Of a stretch of DNA of 64,000 bases, positions 51,821-59,769 are shown in pieces (the stretch's first letter is position 1; the number at the start of each line of letters is the position of its first letter). This stretch comes from Amycolatopsis roodepoortensis. GTDB lineage: Bacteria > Actinomycetota > Actinomycetes > Mycobacteriales > Pseudonocardiaceae. The notes below the pieces were generated by a model that saw only the letters and a list, made by a program, of their open reading frames with translations, ran no database searches and was not told the DNA's origin. The DNA is taken from NCBI RefSeq assembly GCF_014873915.1, contig NZ_JADBEJ010000005.1, forward strand, positions 2,232,001 to 2,296,000. The letters run 5' to 3'. The translations under genes were made by a program, and so were the position numbers.

Positions 51821-53704
51821 ATGCAGGCCCGAGGACGCGCCGTCCTCGCGACACTTCTGCTCGTGGCGTTCCCAGTGGTGGTCGTCGCGGTGGGTGTCGC
51901 CAGTGTGCTGGCGGGCCTGCGGATCCAGGGCAAGATCGGCACCTACGTCATGCTCGGCGGGCTCGCGATCATGATCGCGCTCGGCTTCGGGCTGGTGAGC
52001 GCGCTGCGGGCGCGGCGTCCCCCGATCGAGGGGCCGCGGCTGGACCGCGAAGCGCATCCCGCGCTGTGGCGGATGATCGACGATCTCGCCGCCCAGGTGA
52101 AGACGCGGCCGCCGGACGAGATCGTGCTGATCGGCGAGATCAACGCCGCGGTCACCGAGGACGCCCGGTTGCTCGGCTTGCGGCCGGGCCGCCGCACGAT
52201 GCTGATCGGGCTGCCGCTGATGGCCGCGCTGAGCGTGAGCGAGCTGCGCGCGGTGCTCGCGCACGAACTCGGCCACTACAGCGGCGGCCACACCCGGTTG
52301 CTCGCGCTGACCTACCGCGGCACCCAGACGCTCGCCTTCACCGTCGACAGGCTGGACGGCGGCCCCGCCAGGGCCTTGCTCTCCGCGTACTCGAAGCTGT
52401 ACCTCCTGATCGCCCGGTCGGCGAACCGGCGGCAGGAACTGCAGGCCGACGAGGCGTCCGTGCTCGCGGCGGGCAGCCGGACGGCGGCCGCGGCGCTGCG
52501 GAAGGTCGCGACGCTGAGCCCGCTGTGGAAGGACTACTCCGAGCGCTATCTCTCGCTCGGCGCGGCGGCACGGCGCACTCCCGCCGTCCTGCTGGGGTTC
52601 CGGTCGTATCTCAACCACCCCGTCCAGCGGGACTGGGTGACCGAGTACGCCGACGACATCATCGACGGCGAGGAGCTGTCGAAGTACGACAGCCATCCGC
52701 CCACCAAGCGGCGGATCGCCGCGCTGGCGGGCGTGCCGGACAACCCGGTGAAGCCGGACGCGCGGCCGGGCTGGTCGCTCCTGGGGGCGCCGAAGATCGA
52801 CGTACCCGAGGCGGAGCTGGCCGTGCTGGTCCGCGACGTCGGACCGCGCGCCGACTGGGACGAGGTCGTCAAACGCGCGGGCCGCGCGTCGGTGGCCGAG
52901 GGCGCGAGAATGCTGACCTCGGCCGGGATCGAAAGCAGGCTGGCGCCGCGCGGCACGATCGGCGAGGTCGTGCGGGTGCTGCGCGACGGGGACGCCGACG
53001 CGCTCGCCAAACCCCTGCGGGCGCCGTCCCGCGAGGAGGGCCTCGCGCTGCTCACCGAACTGTTCGCCGACACCGTCACCGCCGCGATGATCGACAACGG
53101 CGTCGCCGCCCACCGCCTGAACTGGGGCGGCGGCTGGGAACTGTGCCTCGGCGACGGCGAGCCGTTCGACGTCGCCGAACTGGTCGGCCCGGCGGTGCGG
53201 AGCCCGCGCGCGGTCGACGAACTGGTCCACAACCTGCAACTGCTGAGCGTGCCGGCCGGGTACTTCTGCAAGCAGGAACCCCAGCCCGAGCCGGATCCCG
53301 CCGAAGCACGGATGCTCGGGATGTTCACCGCGCTCAAGGCCAAACGGAAGCTCTACGACCTGGTCGTCTGCGACACCGAAGTGGTGTTGCTGCCGATGGC
53401 GCGTTCGGTGCTGATCCGCCGCGGCCTCGCCGGGCTGATCGGGGCGCGTGGTGTGTCGGACCGCAAGCGGATCCGGAAACTGCGCGAGCGCGGCCTCGAC
53501 GATCTGCGCGCCGAACCGGGCGCCCGGCGGATCCCGTTCTCGGACATCGTCGCGGGCGGCTTCCCCCGCCGGAAGCTCACCGCGTACCTGACGCTGGAGC
53601 TGTCCGACGGCGAGACACTGGAACTGGCTTTCACCGGCAACACCGAGGACTTCGGGACCGCGCACGACGAACTGACGGCGTTGTTCGGGTCGCTGAGGGC
53701 TTGA
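51821..53704 (+). CDS. M48-family membrane zinc metallopeptidase
   Basis: A 627-residue protein. Two N-terminal helices (about 10-31 and 42-63) anchor the domain. HELGH at 148-152 gives the zinc histidines and catalytic glutamate, and RRQELQADEAS supplies the third ligand glutamate. After the peptidase domain (to about 300), a C-terminal part of over 300 residues (RDVGPRADWDEVVKRAGRASV, FADTVTAAMIDNGVAAHRLNWGGG, YDLVVCDTEVVLLPM) is not typical of HtpX and I do not recognise it. M48 enzymes degrade damaged membrane or wall-associated proteins. A possible start TTCGGCCGCACAG promoter region precedes. Confidence 0.92.
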   Translation: MQARGRAVLATLLLVAFPVVVVAVGVASVLAGLRIQGKIGTYVMLGGLAIMIALGFGLVSALRARRPPIEGPRLDREAHPALWRMIDDLAAQVKTRPPDEIVLIGEINAAVTEDARLLGLRPGRRTMLIGLPLMAALSVSELRAVLAHELGHYSGGHTRLLALTYRGTQTLAFTVDRLDGGPARALLSAYSKLYLLIARSANRRQELQADEASVLAAGSRTAAAALRKVATLSPLWKDYSERYLSLGAAARRTPAVLLGFRSYLNHPVQRDWVTEYADDIIDGEELSKYDSHPPTKRRIAALAGVPDNPVKPDARPGWSLLGAPKIDVPEAELAVLVRDVGPRADWDEVVKRAGRASVAEGARMLTSAGIESRLAPRGTIGEVVRVLRDGDADALAKPLRAPSREEGLALLTELFADTVTAAMIDNGVAAHRLNWGGGWELCLGDGEPFDVAELVGPAVRSPRAVDELVHNLQLLSVPAGYFCKQEPQPEPDPAEARMLGMFTALKAKRKLYDLVVCDTEVVLLPMARSVLIRRGLAGLIGARGVSDRKRIRKLRERGLDDLRAEPGARRIPFSDIVAGGFPRRKLTAYLTLELSDGETLELAFTGNTEDFGTAHDELTALFGSLRA

Positions 53705-53736
53705 CGCGCGCTTTTGTGTCGGGTGCCTCCACCCGG

Positions 53737-53898
53737 GTTGCGAAAGCCACTTTCGCAACCTTCAACGTTGCGAAAGGGCATTCGCAACGCAGCCGCCAGA
53801 GGCGAGCCTGCGCCGACCGTCGCCCGAGGACGGCCCTCCGCGCACGTCGCGAAAGCCACTTTCGCGACGCCTGACGTCCCGAAAGTGGCTTTCGCGAC
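53737..53898. repeat. Four 22/23-bp palindromes in two pairs (copy B)
   Basis: Elements at 53737-53759, 53767-53788, 53846-53868 and 53876-53898. The layout matches the cluster at 26046: a GTTGC-flanked pair then a GTCGC-flanked pair, starts 30 bp apart within each pair. The spacer in the first pair (CTTCAAC) is the exact reverse complement of the corresponding spacer at 26069-26075 (GTTGAAG). The second element has lost a base. They lie between the convergent M48 and methyltransferase genes. Confidence 0.85.
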
Positions 53899-53922
53899 AT
53901 GCCGCTCCGGCAGGCCCGCCCC

Positions 53923-54753
53923 TTAAGGCTTGATCCCGACCCCGCCGAGGCTCAGGTGGTTCAGCTCGGTCAGCGGAGCCAGCCGCGGCCCCTCCGGCCA
54001 CCACTCGTGCAGGTGAACGACACCGGGCTCCAAGACCTCCAGCCCGTCGAACAGCGACTCGATCTCCTCGCGGCCGCGATGCACGGTGCGGTGCCCGGTG
54101 CTCGCCATGAGGTCGTCGAGCTTCCGGGCGAGCGCGCCGCGTGCGCCCTCGCCCGGGGTGAAGTCGTGGGTGATCAGCACGTAGGAGCCGGGCGCGATCG
54201 CGTCGACGTACGCCCGGACGACGGACCGCGCCTCGTCGAGGTCTTCGATGTGGTGCAGCACCGAGTTCAGGATCACCGCGACCGGGCGGTCGAGCTCGAT
54301 GTGCTCGGCGACCACCGGATCGGCGAGGGTCTGCTCCGGGTCGGTCAGATCGGCGCCACTGACATGGACGAGCAGGTCTTCCAGCAGCGCCAGCCCGTGC
54401 GCCTGGACGACCGGGTCGTGGTCGACGTAGACGACCAGCGCGTCCGGGTTGTACCGCTGCGCCGCCTGATGCGTGTTCTCCGAGGTGGGCAGCCCGGAGC
54501 CCAGGTCGAGGAACTGGTCGATCCCGCGGGCGCCGGCGAGGAACCGGACCACCCGGTTCGCCCAGGAGCGGAACTCCTTGGCCATCGAGGCGGCGTCGGG
54601 GGCGATGGCGAGCAGGTCCTCCACCGCCCGCCGGTCGACCTCGTAGTGGTCGTGCCCGCCGAGAAGGACGTCCTTCATCCGGGCGAGGTTGGGCTTGCTG
54701 TAGTCGAGGGGAAGCGGGCGCCTCGGCACAGACCGGACCTCGTCCGAAGTCAT
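53923..54753 (-). CDS. SAM-dependent methyltransferase, Methyltransf_19 (DUF574) type
   Basis: About 276 residues from ATG 54753; a GTG two codons earlier (54759) has GGTGG upstream and is equally likely. The family pattern is clear: PNLARMKDVLLGGHDHYEVDR near the start, FLDLGSGLPTSENTHQAAQRYNPDALVVYVDHDPVV for SAM binding, AVILNSVLHHIEDLDEA, and WWPEGPRL near the end. It is abundant in actinomycetes with unknown substrates. It converges on the M48 protease gene. Confidence 0.9.
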   Translation of the reverse strand: MTSDEVRSVPRRPLPLDYSKPNLARMKDVLLGGHDHYEVDRRAVEDLLAIAPDAASMAKEFRSWANRVVRFLAGARGIDQFLDLGSGLPTSENTHQAAQRYNPDALVVYVDHDPVVQAHGLALLEDLLVHVSGADLTDPEQTLADPVVAEHIELDRPVAVILNSVLHHIEDLDEARSVVRAYVDAIAPGSYVLITHDFTPGEGARGALARKLDDLMASTGHRTVHRGREEIESLFDGLEVLEPGVVHLHEWWPEGPRLAPLTELNHLSLGGVGIKP

Positions 54754-54892
54754 GGACACGTTCCACCCTTCAGCCGCGCACGGGCCGCGCGAACGCGCCC
54801 ACGGCTCCCTCGACATCGACGGACCGTACACAGATTACGACATGGCGTGCTGTCCCGTGAACCTCCCCAAGGGCCTTGCCTACCTGCGCCGA

Positions 54893-55990
54893 TCACCCGA
54901 AGACGAGCTCACGCCAGGTGATTCCCCCGTCGGTGGTGCGGTACACGGCGGACCCGCCCTCGGCGTCGGGCAGGCCGTCCACGACCACGCCGACCCGTTC
55001 GTCCGGGAAGTCCAGATCGTTGAGGCAGACGCCGCGGCCGCTGAGCACGGTCGTCGTCCAGGTCGATCCGCCGTCGGCGGTGCTGTGCAGGAATCCGGTG
55101 CCGCCGCCTTCCGCCGCGACGGTCGCCGCCGTGGGCGAAGCCGCGCTGAAGCTCTGGTCGATCCCGAGGGTGGGCGCCTGCGCCGTCCCGGTGAAGTGCC
55201 CACCGAGCTTCGGCGCGCGCCACAGCCGCCGGACGGTCGCCCCCGGCTGCGGCGTCCCCGGTCCCCCACTGCACAGCGCCAGTACCTGGCCCCGCCGGAC
55301 TCCGCTCAGTGACGCCGAACTGTCCGCCGGGCAAGGCGGTGGCGCGGCCGCGAAGGTGAGGCCGTCCGACGACGTCCAGTACTTCTGGACGCGGTGGTCC
55401 GCCCCCATCGAAACCTGGATCCCGCCGCTGGTGGCGATGTCGCCATAGGTCGAGGAGCCGGTGACGGTGAATCCCGGGACCGGCAGGAGCAGCCGCGTGC
55501 CGGCGATGCCGGCGTACAGCGTCGTCGTCGACGGGGTGCCGAATCCGGTGACCATCGCGAACACCCGCGGTCCCGATTCGGCGATTTTCGAAATATAGAA
55601 GGGTTCCCGGGCACCGGCGAGGCGGACCTCGGACCATTTGACGCCCCCGTCGTGGCTGGCGAGCAGCCGGGTGCCGTCGGAAAGGAACGCGTCGCGCCCG
55701 TCGATCACCGTGAGTTTGACCTGATTGTGGTTGTCCGGCAAGGAGATCGGCGGTTCACCGACGCGGCGCCACCGCTTCCCGCCGTCGGTGGTCGCCAGCA
55801 GCGAAGCGCACCATCCGGGTTTCCCGCACGGCGAGAACCCGAGGACGAATCCGTGCCGCGGCCCGGTCCAACTGGTCGACGCGGGGGCGAAACCCTCGGG
55901 CACCGGCGCCTCGGCGGCGGCGGGCGGAGTGAAGACGGCCAGGGCGGTCAGTGCGGTGGCGGCGAGCGCGGCCCACCGGTTCGGCTTCAT
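54893..55990 (-). CDS. Secreted beta-propeller protein with BNR/sialidase-like repeats
   Basis: 365 residues with a signal peptide from ATG 55990 (MKPNRWAALAATALTALAVF to AAAE). Repeated Asp-box-like turns occur: TTDGGKRWRRVG, SHDGGVKWSEVRL, TADGGSTWTTTVL, TTDGGITWRELVF, each in a propeller blade. Internal low-complexity blades (GFGTPSTTTLYAG, TSSDGLTFAAA) complete the fold. No catalytic residues of true sialidases are evident, so a binding role is likelier. It is divergent from the Ser/Thr kinase gene at 56135. Confidence 0.85.
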   Translation of the reverse strand: MKPNRWAALAATALTALAVFTPPAAAEAPVPEGFAPASTSWTGPRHGFVLGFSPCGKPGWCASLLATTDGGKRWRRVGEPPISLPDNHNQVKLTVIDGRDAFLSDGTRLLASHDGGVKWSEVRLAGAREPFYISKIAESGPRVFAMVTGFGTPSTTTLYAGIAGTRLLLPVPGFTVTGSSTYGDIATSGGIQVSMGADHRVQKYWTSSDGLTFAAAPPPCPADSSASLSGVRRGQVLALCSGGPGTPQPGATVRRLWRAPKLGGHFTGTAQAPTLGIDQSFSAASPTAATVAAEGGGTGFLHSTADGGSTWTTTVLSGRGVCLNDLDFPDERVGVVVDGLPDAEGGSAVYRTTDGGITWRELVFG

Positions 55991-56134
55991 GACCACGAGA
56001 CGTCCGGCCCCCGCCCGGGTTGCCCGTCGCTCGAAGTGAACCCTCCGTTCATCTCCGGTACTCTCGCAAATCTTGTTTCGCCCGGGGCCGGACCGGGTAT
56101 ACGGCGTTCGGCCGGTGAGACGGAGGTAGCACCG

Positions 56135-57454
56135 ATGGACGACGCGGGTGCGCGTGCTGGTGGTGATGAAGAAGAAGACCCCGGGACCACTCAGCGCCGG
56201 TTCAGCCTGAACGTCCACGACCCGGACCATCTGCCACGCAGGCTCGCCGGCCGGTACGAGGTCCGCGAGCTGCTCGGCCGCGGCGCGACCGCGCGCGTGT
56301 TCCGCGCCTGGGACCTGCGCGAAGGGCGCGAAGTCGCGCTGAAATTGTTCCACGCGGACACGATGGCCAGGGACGAGCGCCGCCGGGAGCAGGAGATCCA
56401 GACCCTCAGCGCGGTCCGCCACCCCGGCCTCGTCCCGCTGTACGACGCGGGCTCCGACGACGGCTACACCTACCTCACGATGCGACTGGTCGAGGGCCCG
56501 AACCTGGCCCAGCGCCTGCGGTCCGGCCCGCTCTCCCAGGACGAGGTCGTCGAACTGGCCGCCCGGCTGACCGACGCGCTCGCGCACGTCCACGCGCACG
56601 GCATCACCCACCGTGACCTGAAACCGGCGAACATCCTGATCGACGGCGACGGCCCGTTGATCGGCGACTTCGGCGTGGCGCACGCTTTCGACGCGACGAG
56701 GGTGACCGAGACCGGCGGCGTCGTCGGCACGGCGGCGTACATGGCGCCCGAACAGGTCCGCGGCGAGAACGTCGGCCCGCCCGCCGACATCTATTCGCTC
56801 GGCCTCGTGCTGCTCGAATGCCTGTCCGGCGAGCGGGAGTACACCGGGACACCGGTCGAGGCCGCGGTCGGCAGGCTGCACCGGCCGCCCCGGATTCCAG
56901 GCGGGTTGTCGGTGACCATGACTACCTTGTTGCGCGGGATGACCGCGCGGAAGCCGGCGCAGCGTCCGACGGCCGCAGCCATTTCCCGGATCCTGCTGGA
57001 GGATTCCACCGGGACGAAGGTGGTCCGTCTCGCACCCGCGGCCCGTAAACGGGCGGCGGTGGTCGCCGCCGTCACCGCGCCCGCCGCCGCGATCACCCTC
57101 GGTGTCATGCTGGCCTTCAACCAGACGGGAACGCCCGCACCGATCCAGCCGGAAGGGATGGTCCCCCCGGCGGTGACCAGCACTTCGGGACCGGTGGCAG
57201 GCCCGGGACCGCAGGTTTCGGAGGCCGTCGAGGTGCCCACCCGCGGCCCGAAGGCGAGCAACGGCACCGTCGTGGTGACCGAAGCGGTCCCGGCTTCCGG
57301 CGCGGATCCGACAGGCGCCCGGAGCACCGAGGCCACCTCCGCGCCGAGGGACACGACCGCCGCAAGCGACCGGCAGAGCACCTCGGGCAAGCCGAGCAAG
57401 ACCAAGCCCGGCCCGCCGACGACGAGGAGCAGCAGGCCCGGCCCACCCGGCTGA
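56135..57454 (+). CDS. Membrane Ser/Thr protein kinase (PknA/PknB-like)
   Basis: A 439-residue Hanks-type kinase. ATG 56135 has ACGGAGG upstream. The glycine loop LLGRGATARVF, Lys70 in VALKLF, HRDLKPANIL with catalytic Asp161, DFG at 178-180 and MAPEQ are intact; the activation loop has TRVTETGGVVGTAAY. A juxtamembrane stretch leads to one helix near 308-328, and the outside tail is a Thr/Ser/Pro-rich disordered region with no PASTA repeats. The kinase may sense an envelope state through the divergent secreted propeller; inferred. Confidence 0.93.
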   Translation: MDDAGARAGGDEEEDPGTTQRRFSLNVHDPDHLPRRLAGRYEVRELLGRGATARVFRAWDLREGREVALKLFHADTMARDERRREQEIQTLSAVRHPGLVPLYDAGSDDGYTYLTMRLVEGPNLAQRLRSGPLSQDEVVELAARLTDALAHVHAHGITHRDLKPANILIDGDGPLIGDFGVAHAFDATRVTETGGVVGTAAYMAPEQVRGENVGPPADIYSLGLVLLECLSGEREYTGTPVEAAVGRLHRPPRIPGGLSVTMTTLLRGMTARKPAQRPTAAAISRILLEDSTGTKVVRLAPAARKRAAVVAAVTAPAAAITLGVMLAFNQTGTPAPIQPEGMVPPAVTSTSGPVAGPGPQVSEAVEVPTRGPKASNGTVVVTEAVPASGADPTGARSTEATSAPRDTTAASDRQSTSGKPSKTKPGPPTTRSSRPGPPG

Positions 57455-57473
57455 GCGACCGCACGGTACGGGT

Positions 57474-57486
57474 GTCCACTGTGGAC
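57474..57486. promoter_or_regulatory. GTCCAC-T-GTGGAC palindrome
   Basis: A perfect 6-bp inverted repeat with one central base lies 18 bp upstream of the ATG at 57504, between the kinase stop and the small membrane protein. It may be an operator for that gene or just chance; the position next to the ribosome site is its only support. Confidence 0.3.
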
Positions 57487-57503
57487 GATGATGGGAGACG
57501 GCG

Positions 57504-57893
57504 ATGACCTACATCAACGACCCGCGAGAGCCGCAGGAAGAAGAAATCGTCGAACGGACACCCGGCAGGATCCGCGTCGTGCGGGTCGTCAACGCCGTCG
57601 TCCACGCGGTGTGCTGGATCTCCGCGCTGGTGCTGCTCGTGCACATCCTGCTGGTGTTCGGCGAAGCCAACCCGGGGAACGGGTTCGCGCAGCTGATCGA
57701 CCAGTGGTCGCGCGCCGTCTCACTCGGCCTGCGGAACCTGTTCACCCCGGACGGCCTCAAACTCCGCACCCTGTTCAACGACGGTCTCGCCGCGTTGCTG
57801 TGGCTGATCATCGGCGGCGTGGTGACCGACCTGGTCTCGCGGATCGGCCTCCCCGGCCCGAAGCGGGTCTGGTACCGGCGCTCCCTCAGTTGA
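57504..57893 (+). CDS. Hypothetical two-helix membrane protein
   Basis: A 129-residue protein starting MTYINDPREPQEEE. Two hydrophobic helices (VVNAVVHAVCWISALVLLVHILLVFG and GLAALLWLIIGGVVTDLVS) flank an amphipathic middle (GFAQLIDQWSRAVSLGLRNLF). No recognised family. It is 49 bp after the kinase and may be co-transcribed. Its last 8 bp overlap the convergent 58-residue gene. Confidence 0.78.
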   Translation: MTYINDPREPQEEEIVERTPGRIRVVRVVNAVVHAVCWISALVLLVHILLVFGEANPGNGFAQLIDQWSRAVSLGLRNLFTPDGLKLRTLFNDGLAALLWLIIGGVVTDLVSRIGLPGPKRVWYRRSLS

Positions 57894-58062
57894 GCGAGCC
57901 CGGTCTCCCCTCCGGGGCGTCACCCGCCTGGGCCTGCTCGGCCTGGGCGTCCGTGACCTCCGGGGCGGCCGTGGTCTCCGCGGGCCGCGTCCGTTCCGGC
58001 TCATGCTCGGTCTCGAAATGCTCACGGCACCAGCGGCCGTAGCGTCTGGCATGCACGGTCAT
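57886..58062 (-). CDS. 58-residue hypothetical protein
   Basis: A small ORF from ATG 58062 preceded by AAGGAGGTG at ideal spacing, one of the best ribosome sites in the window. It begins MTVHARRYGRWCREHFE, then a disordered acidic region (ETTAAPEVTDAQAEQAQAGD) and ends RPGSLN. No family. The strong ribosome site and codon use support a real gene. It overlaps the end of the convergent membrane protein gene by 8 bp. Confidence 0.7.
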   Translation of the reverse strand: MTVHARRYGRWCREHFETEHEPERTRPAETTAAPEVTDAQAEQAQAGDAPEGRPGSLN

Positions 58063-58120
58063 CGCGGCACCTCCTTCCCCGCCACCACGATCCCTCAGTT
58101 CTGTGACGCGCGCCACTCGT

Positions 58121-58663
58121 TTATCCGGCGAATCGGGCGACGATCTCGGCGCAGAAGGCGGGCAGGTCGTCCGGATTGCGGCTCGACGTGAGGTTGCCGT
58201 CGGTGACGACCTCCTGGTCGACGACGGTTCCGCCGGCGTTGCGGATGTCGGTGCGAATGCTGGGATACGACGTGAGCGTGCGGCCGCGGACGACGTCGGC
58301 CTCGACCAGCGTCCACGGCCCATGGCAGATCACGCCGACGGGCTTGCCGCTGTTCACGAAGTCGCGCACGAAGCGGACGGCGTCCTCGTCCGCGCGCAGG
58401 TTGTCCGGGTTCATCGTGCCGCCGGGCAGCACAAGCGCGTCGAAGTCGGCGACCGTAACGTCCTTGACGACCCGGTCCACGGTGAACTTCTCGGCCTTGT
58501 CGATGTCGCCGTTCATGGCCTGGATCTCGCCGGGCTCCAGCGAGACGACTTCGGCCGTCGCCCCGGCGTCGGTGACCGCCTTGCGCGGCTCGACCAGCTC
58601 GACCTGCTCCACGCCGTCCGCGGCGAGGATGGCCACGCGGTGTCCGTTCAGCGATGTCGCCAT
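58121..58663 (-). CDS. DJ-1/PfpI family protein
   Basis: A 180-residue class-I-amidotransferase-fold protein. The nucleophile elbow GVICHGPW puts the reactive Cys at 113 and His at 114; DALVLPGGTMNPDNLRADEDAVRFV is the family's other block, and the glutamate near 18 (DGVEQVEL) completes the site. Members act as glyoxalase/deglycase-like stress enzymes or peptidases; YhbO/PfpI-type is the closest pattern. Stands alone, divergent from topoisomerase IB. Confidence 0.93.
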   Translation of the reverse strand: MATSLNGHRVAILAADGVEQVELVEPRKAVTDAGATAEVVSLEPGEIQAMNGDIDKAEKFTVDRVVKDVTVADFDALVLPGGTMNPDNLRADEDAVRFVRDFVNSGKPVGVICHGPWTLVEADVVRGRTLTSYPSIRTDIRNAGGTVVDQEVVTDGNLTSSRNPDDLPAFCAEIVARFAG

Positions 58664-58761
58664 CGGGTTCCCTCCTGAGGTCGTAGTCGCTTTCGGACTA
58701 CCCCGGACCGCGACCGCCGAACCATGGGTATGAACTCCCGCCGCGGCGGGTATCTGCCCGC

Positions 58762-59769
58762 ATGCGACTTCGGCGAGCGGACCTGGCGACCCCCGGTATC
58801 CGGAGGCGGCGCAGAGGTCGTGGCTTCGGCTATCTGACCCCGGACGGCGAGTCGCTGAAGGACGGGGAGACGATCGAGCGGATCAACGCGCTCGCGATAC
58901 CGCCCGCGTGGCGGCGCGTGTGGATCTCCCCGCACGAGAACGCCCACATCCAGGCGGTCGGGATCGACGACGCCGGGCGGAAGCAGTACCTCTACCACCC
59001 CGAATGGCGACGGGCCCGGGACGAGGAGAAACACGATCGCGTCCTCGCGCTGGCGCGGAAGCTGCCCAAGCTGCGCGAGACGGTCCAGGAGGATCTCGAC
59101 TCTCGCGGCCTGAAACGGGAACGCGTGCTCGCCGGCGCCCTGCGGATGATCGACCTCGGGGTCTTCCGCACCGGCGGAGAGAGCTACGCCGACGAGCACG
59201 GCACCCACGGGGTGGCGACGTTGCTGTGCGAGCACGTCGAGCTCCGCGGCGAATGCCTGGTGTGCGACTACCCCGCGAAACACGGCATCCAGCGGAAGGT
59301 CCGGCTGCGGGACGAGGCACTGGTACGGCTGGTCCGCTCCCTCCGGCGGGTGAGAGGCGGCGAAGTGCGCCTGCTCGCCTACCGCGACGGTGACGGCTGG
59401 CACGAGGTGAAGGCCGACGACATCAACGACCGGCTCCGGGAAATCGTCGGCGACGGTTTCACCGCCAAGGATCTGCGCACCTGGAACGCCACCGTCCTGG
59501 CCGCTTCGGCCTTCGCGGGGCTGGAGAAACCATCCAGCCAGCGCGGTTTGAAACGCGTGGAGAAAACCGTGATGACCGAGGTGGCCGAGGGGCTCGGCAA
59601 CACGCCCGCCGTGGCGCGGCGGTCCTATGTGGACCCTCGGGTGGTCACCGCCTACCACGAAGACCGGACGATCGCGCGCGCGGCGCGGAAGGCGGAGAAG
59701 GTGGCCGATCCGAACGAGGCCCGCGACATCGTGGAGCGGGCGGTGGTGCGGCTACTGAACGGGTCGTGA
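58762..59769 (+). CDS. DNA topoisomerase IB
   Basis: A 335-residue eukaryotic-type (poxvirus-like) topoisomerase that nicks and rejoins one strand to relax supercoils. N-terminal clamp: FGYLTPDGESLKDGETIERINALAIPPAW. Catalytic part: RVLAGALRMIDLGVFRTGGESYADEHGTHGVATL, FTAKDLRTWNATVLAASAF, and the active-site Tyr289 in ARRSYVDPRVV. These occur sporadically in actinomycetes as accessory enzymes. The last 18 bp overlap the convergent SpoIIE-type gene. Confidence 0.95.
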   Translation: MRLRRADLATPGIRRRRRGRGFGYLTPDGESLKDGETIERINALAIPPAWRRVWISPHENAHIQAVGIDDAGRKQYLYHPEWRRARDEEKHDRVLALARKLPKLRETVQEDLDSRGLKRERVLAGALRMIDLGVFRTGGESYADEHGTHGVATLLCEHVELRGECLVCDYPAKHGIQRKVRLRDEALVRLVRSLRRVRGGEVRLLAYRDGDGWHEVKADDINDRLREIVGDGFTAKDLRTWNATVLAASAFAGLEKPSSQRGLKRVEKTVMTEVAEGLGNTPAVARRSYVDPRVVTAYHEDRTIARAARKAEKVADPNEARDIVERAVVRLLNGS

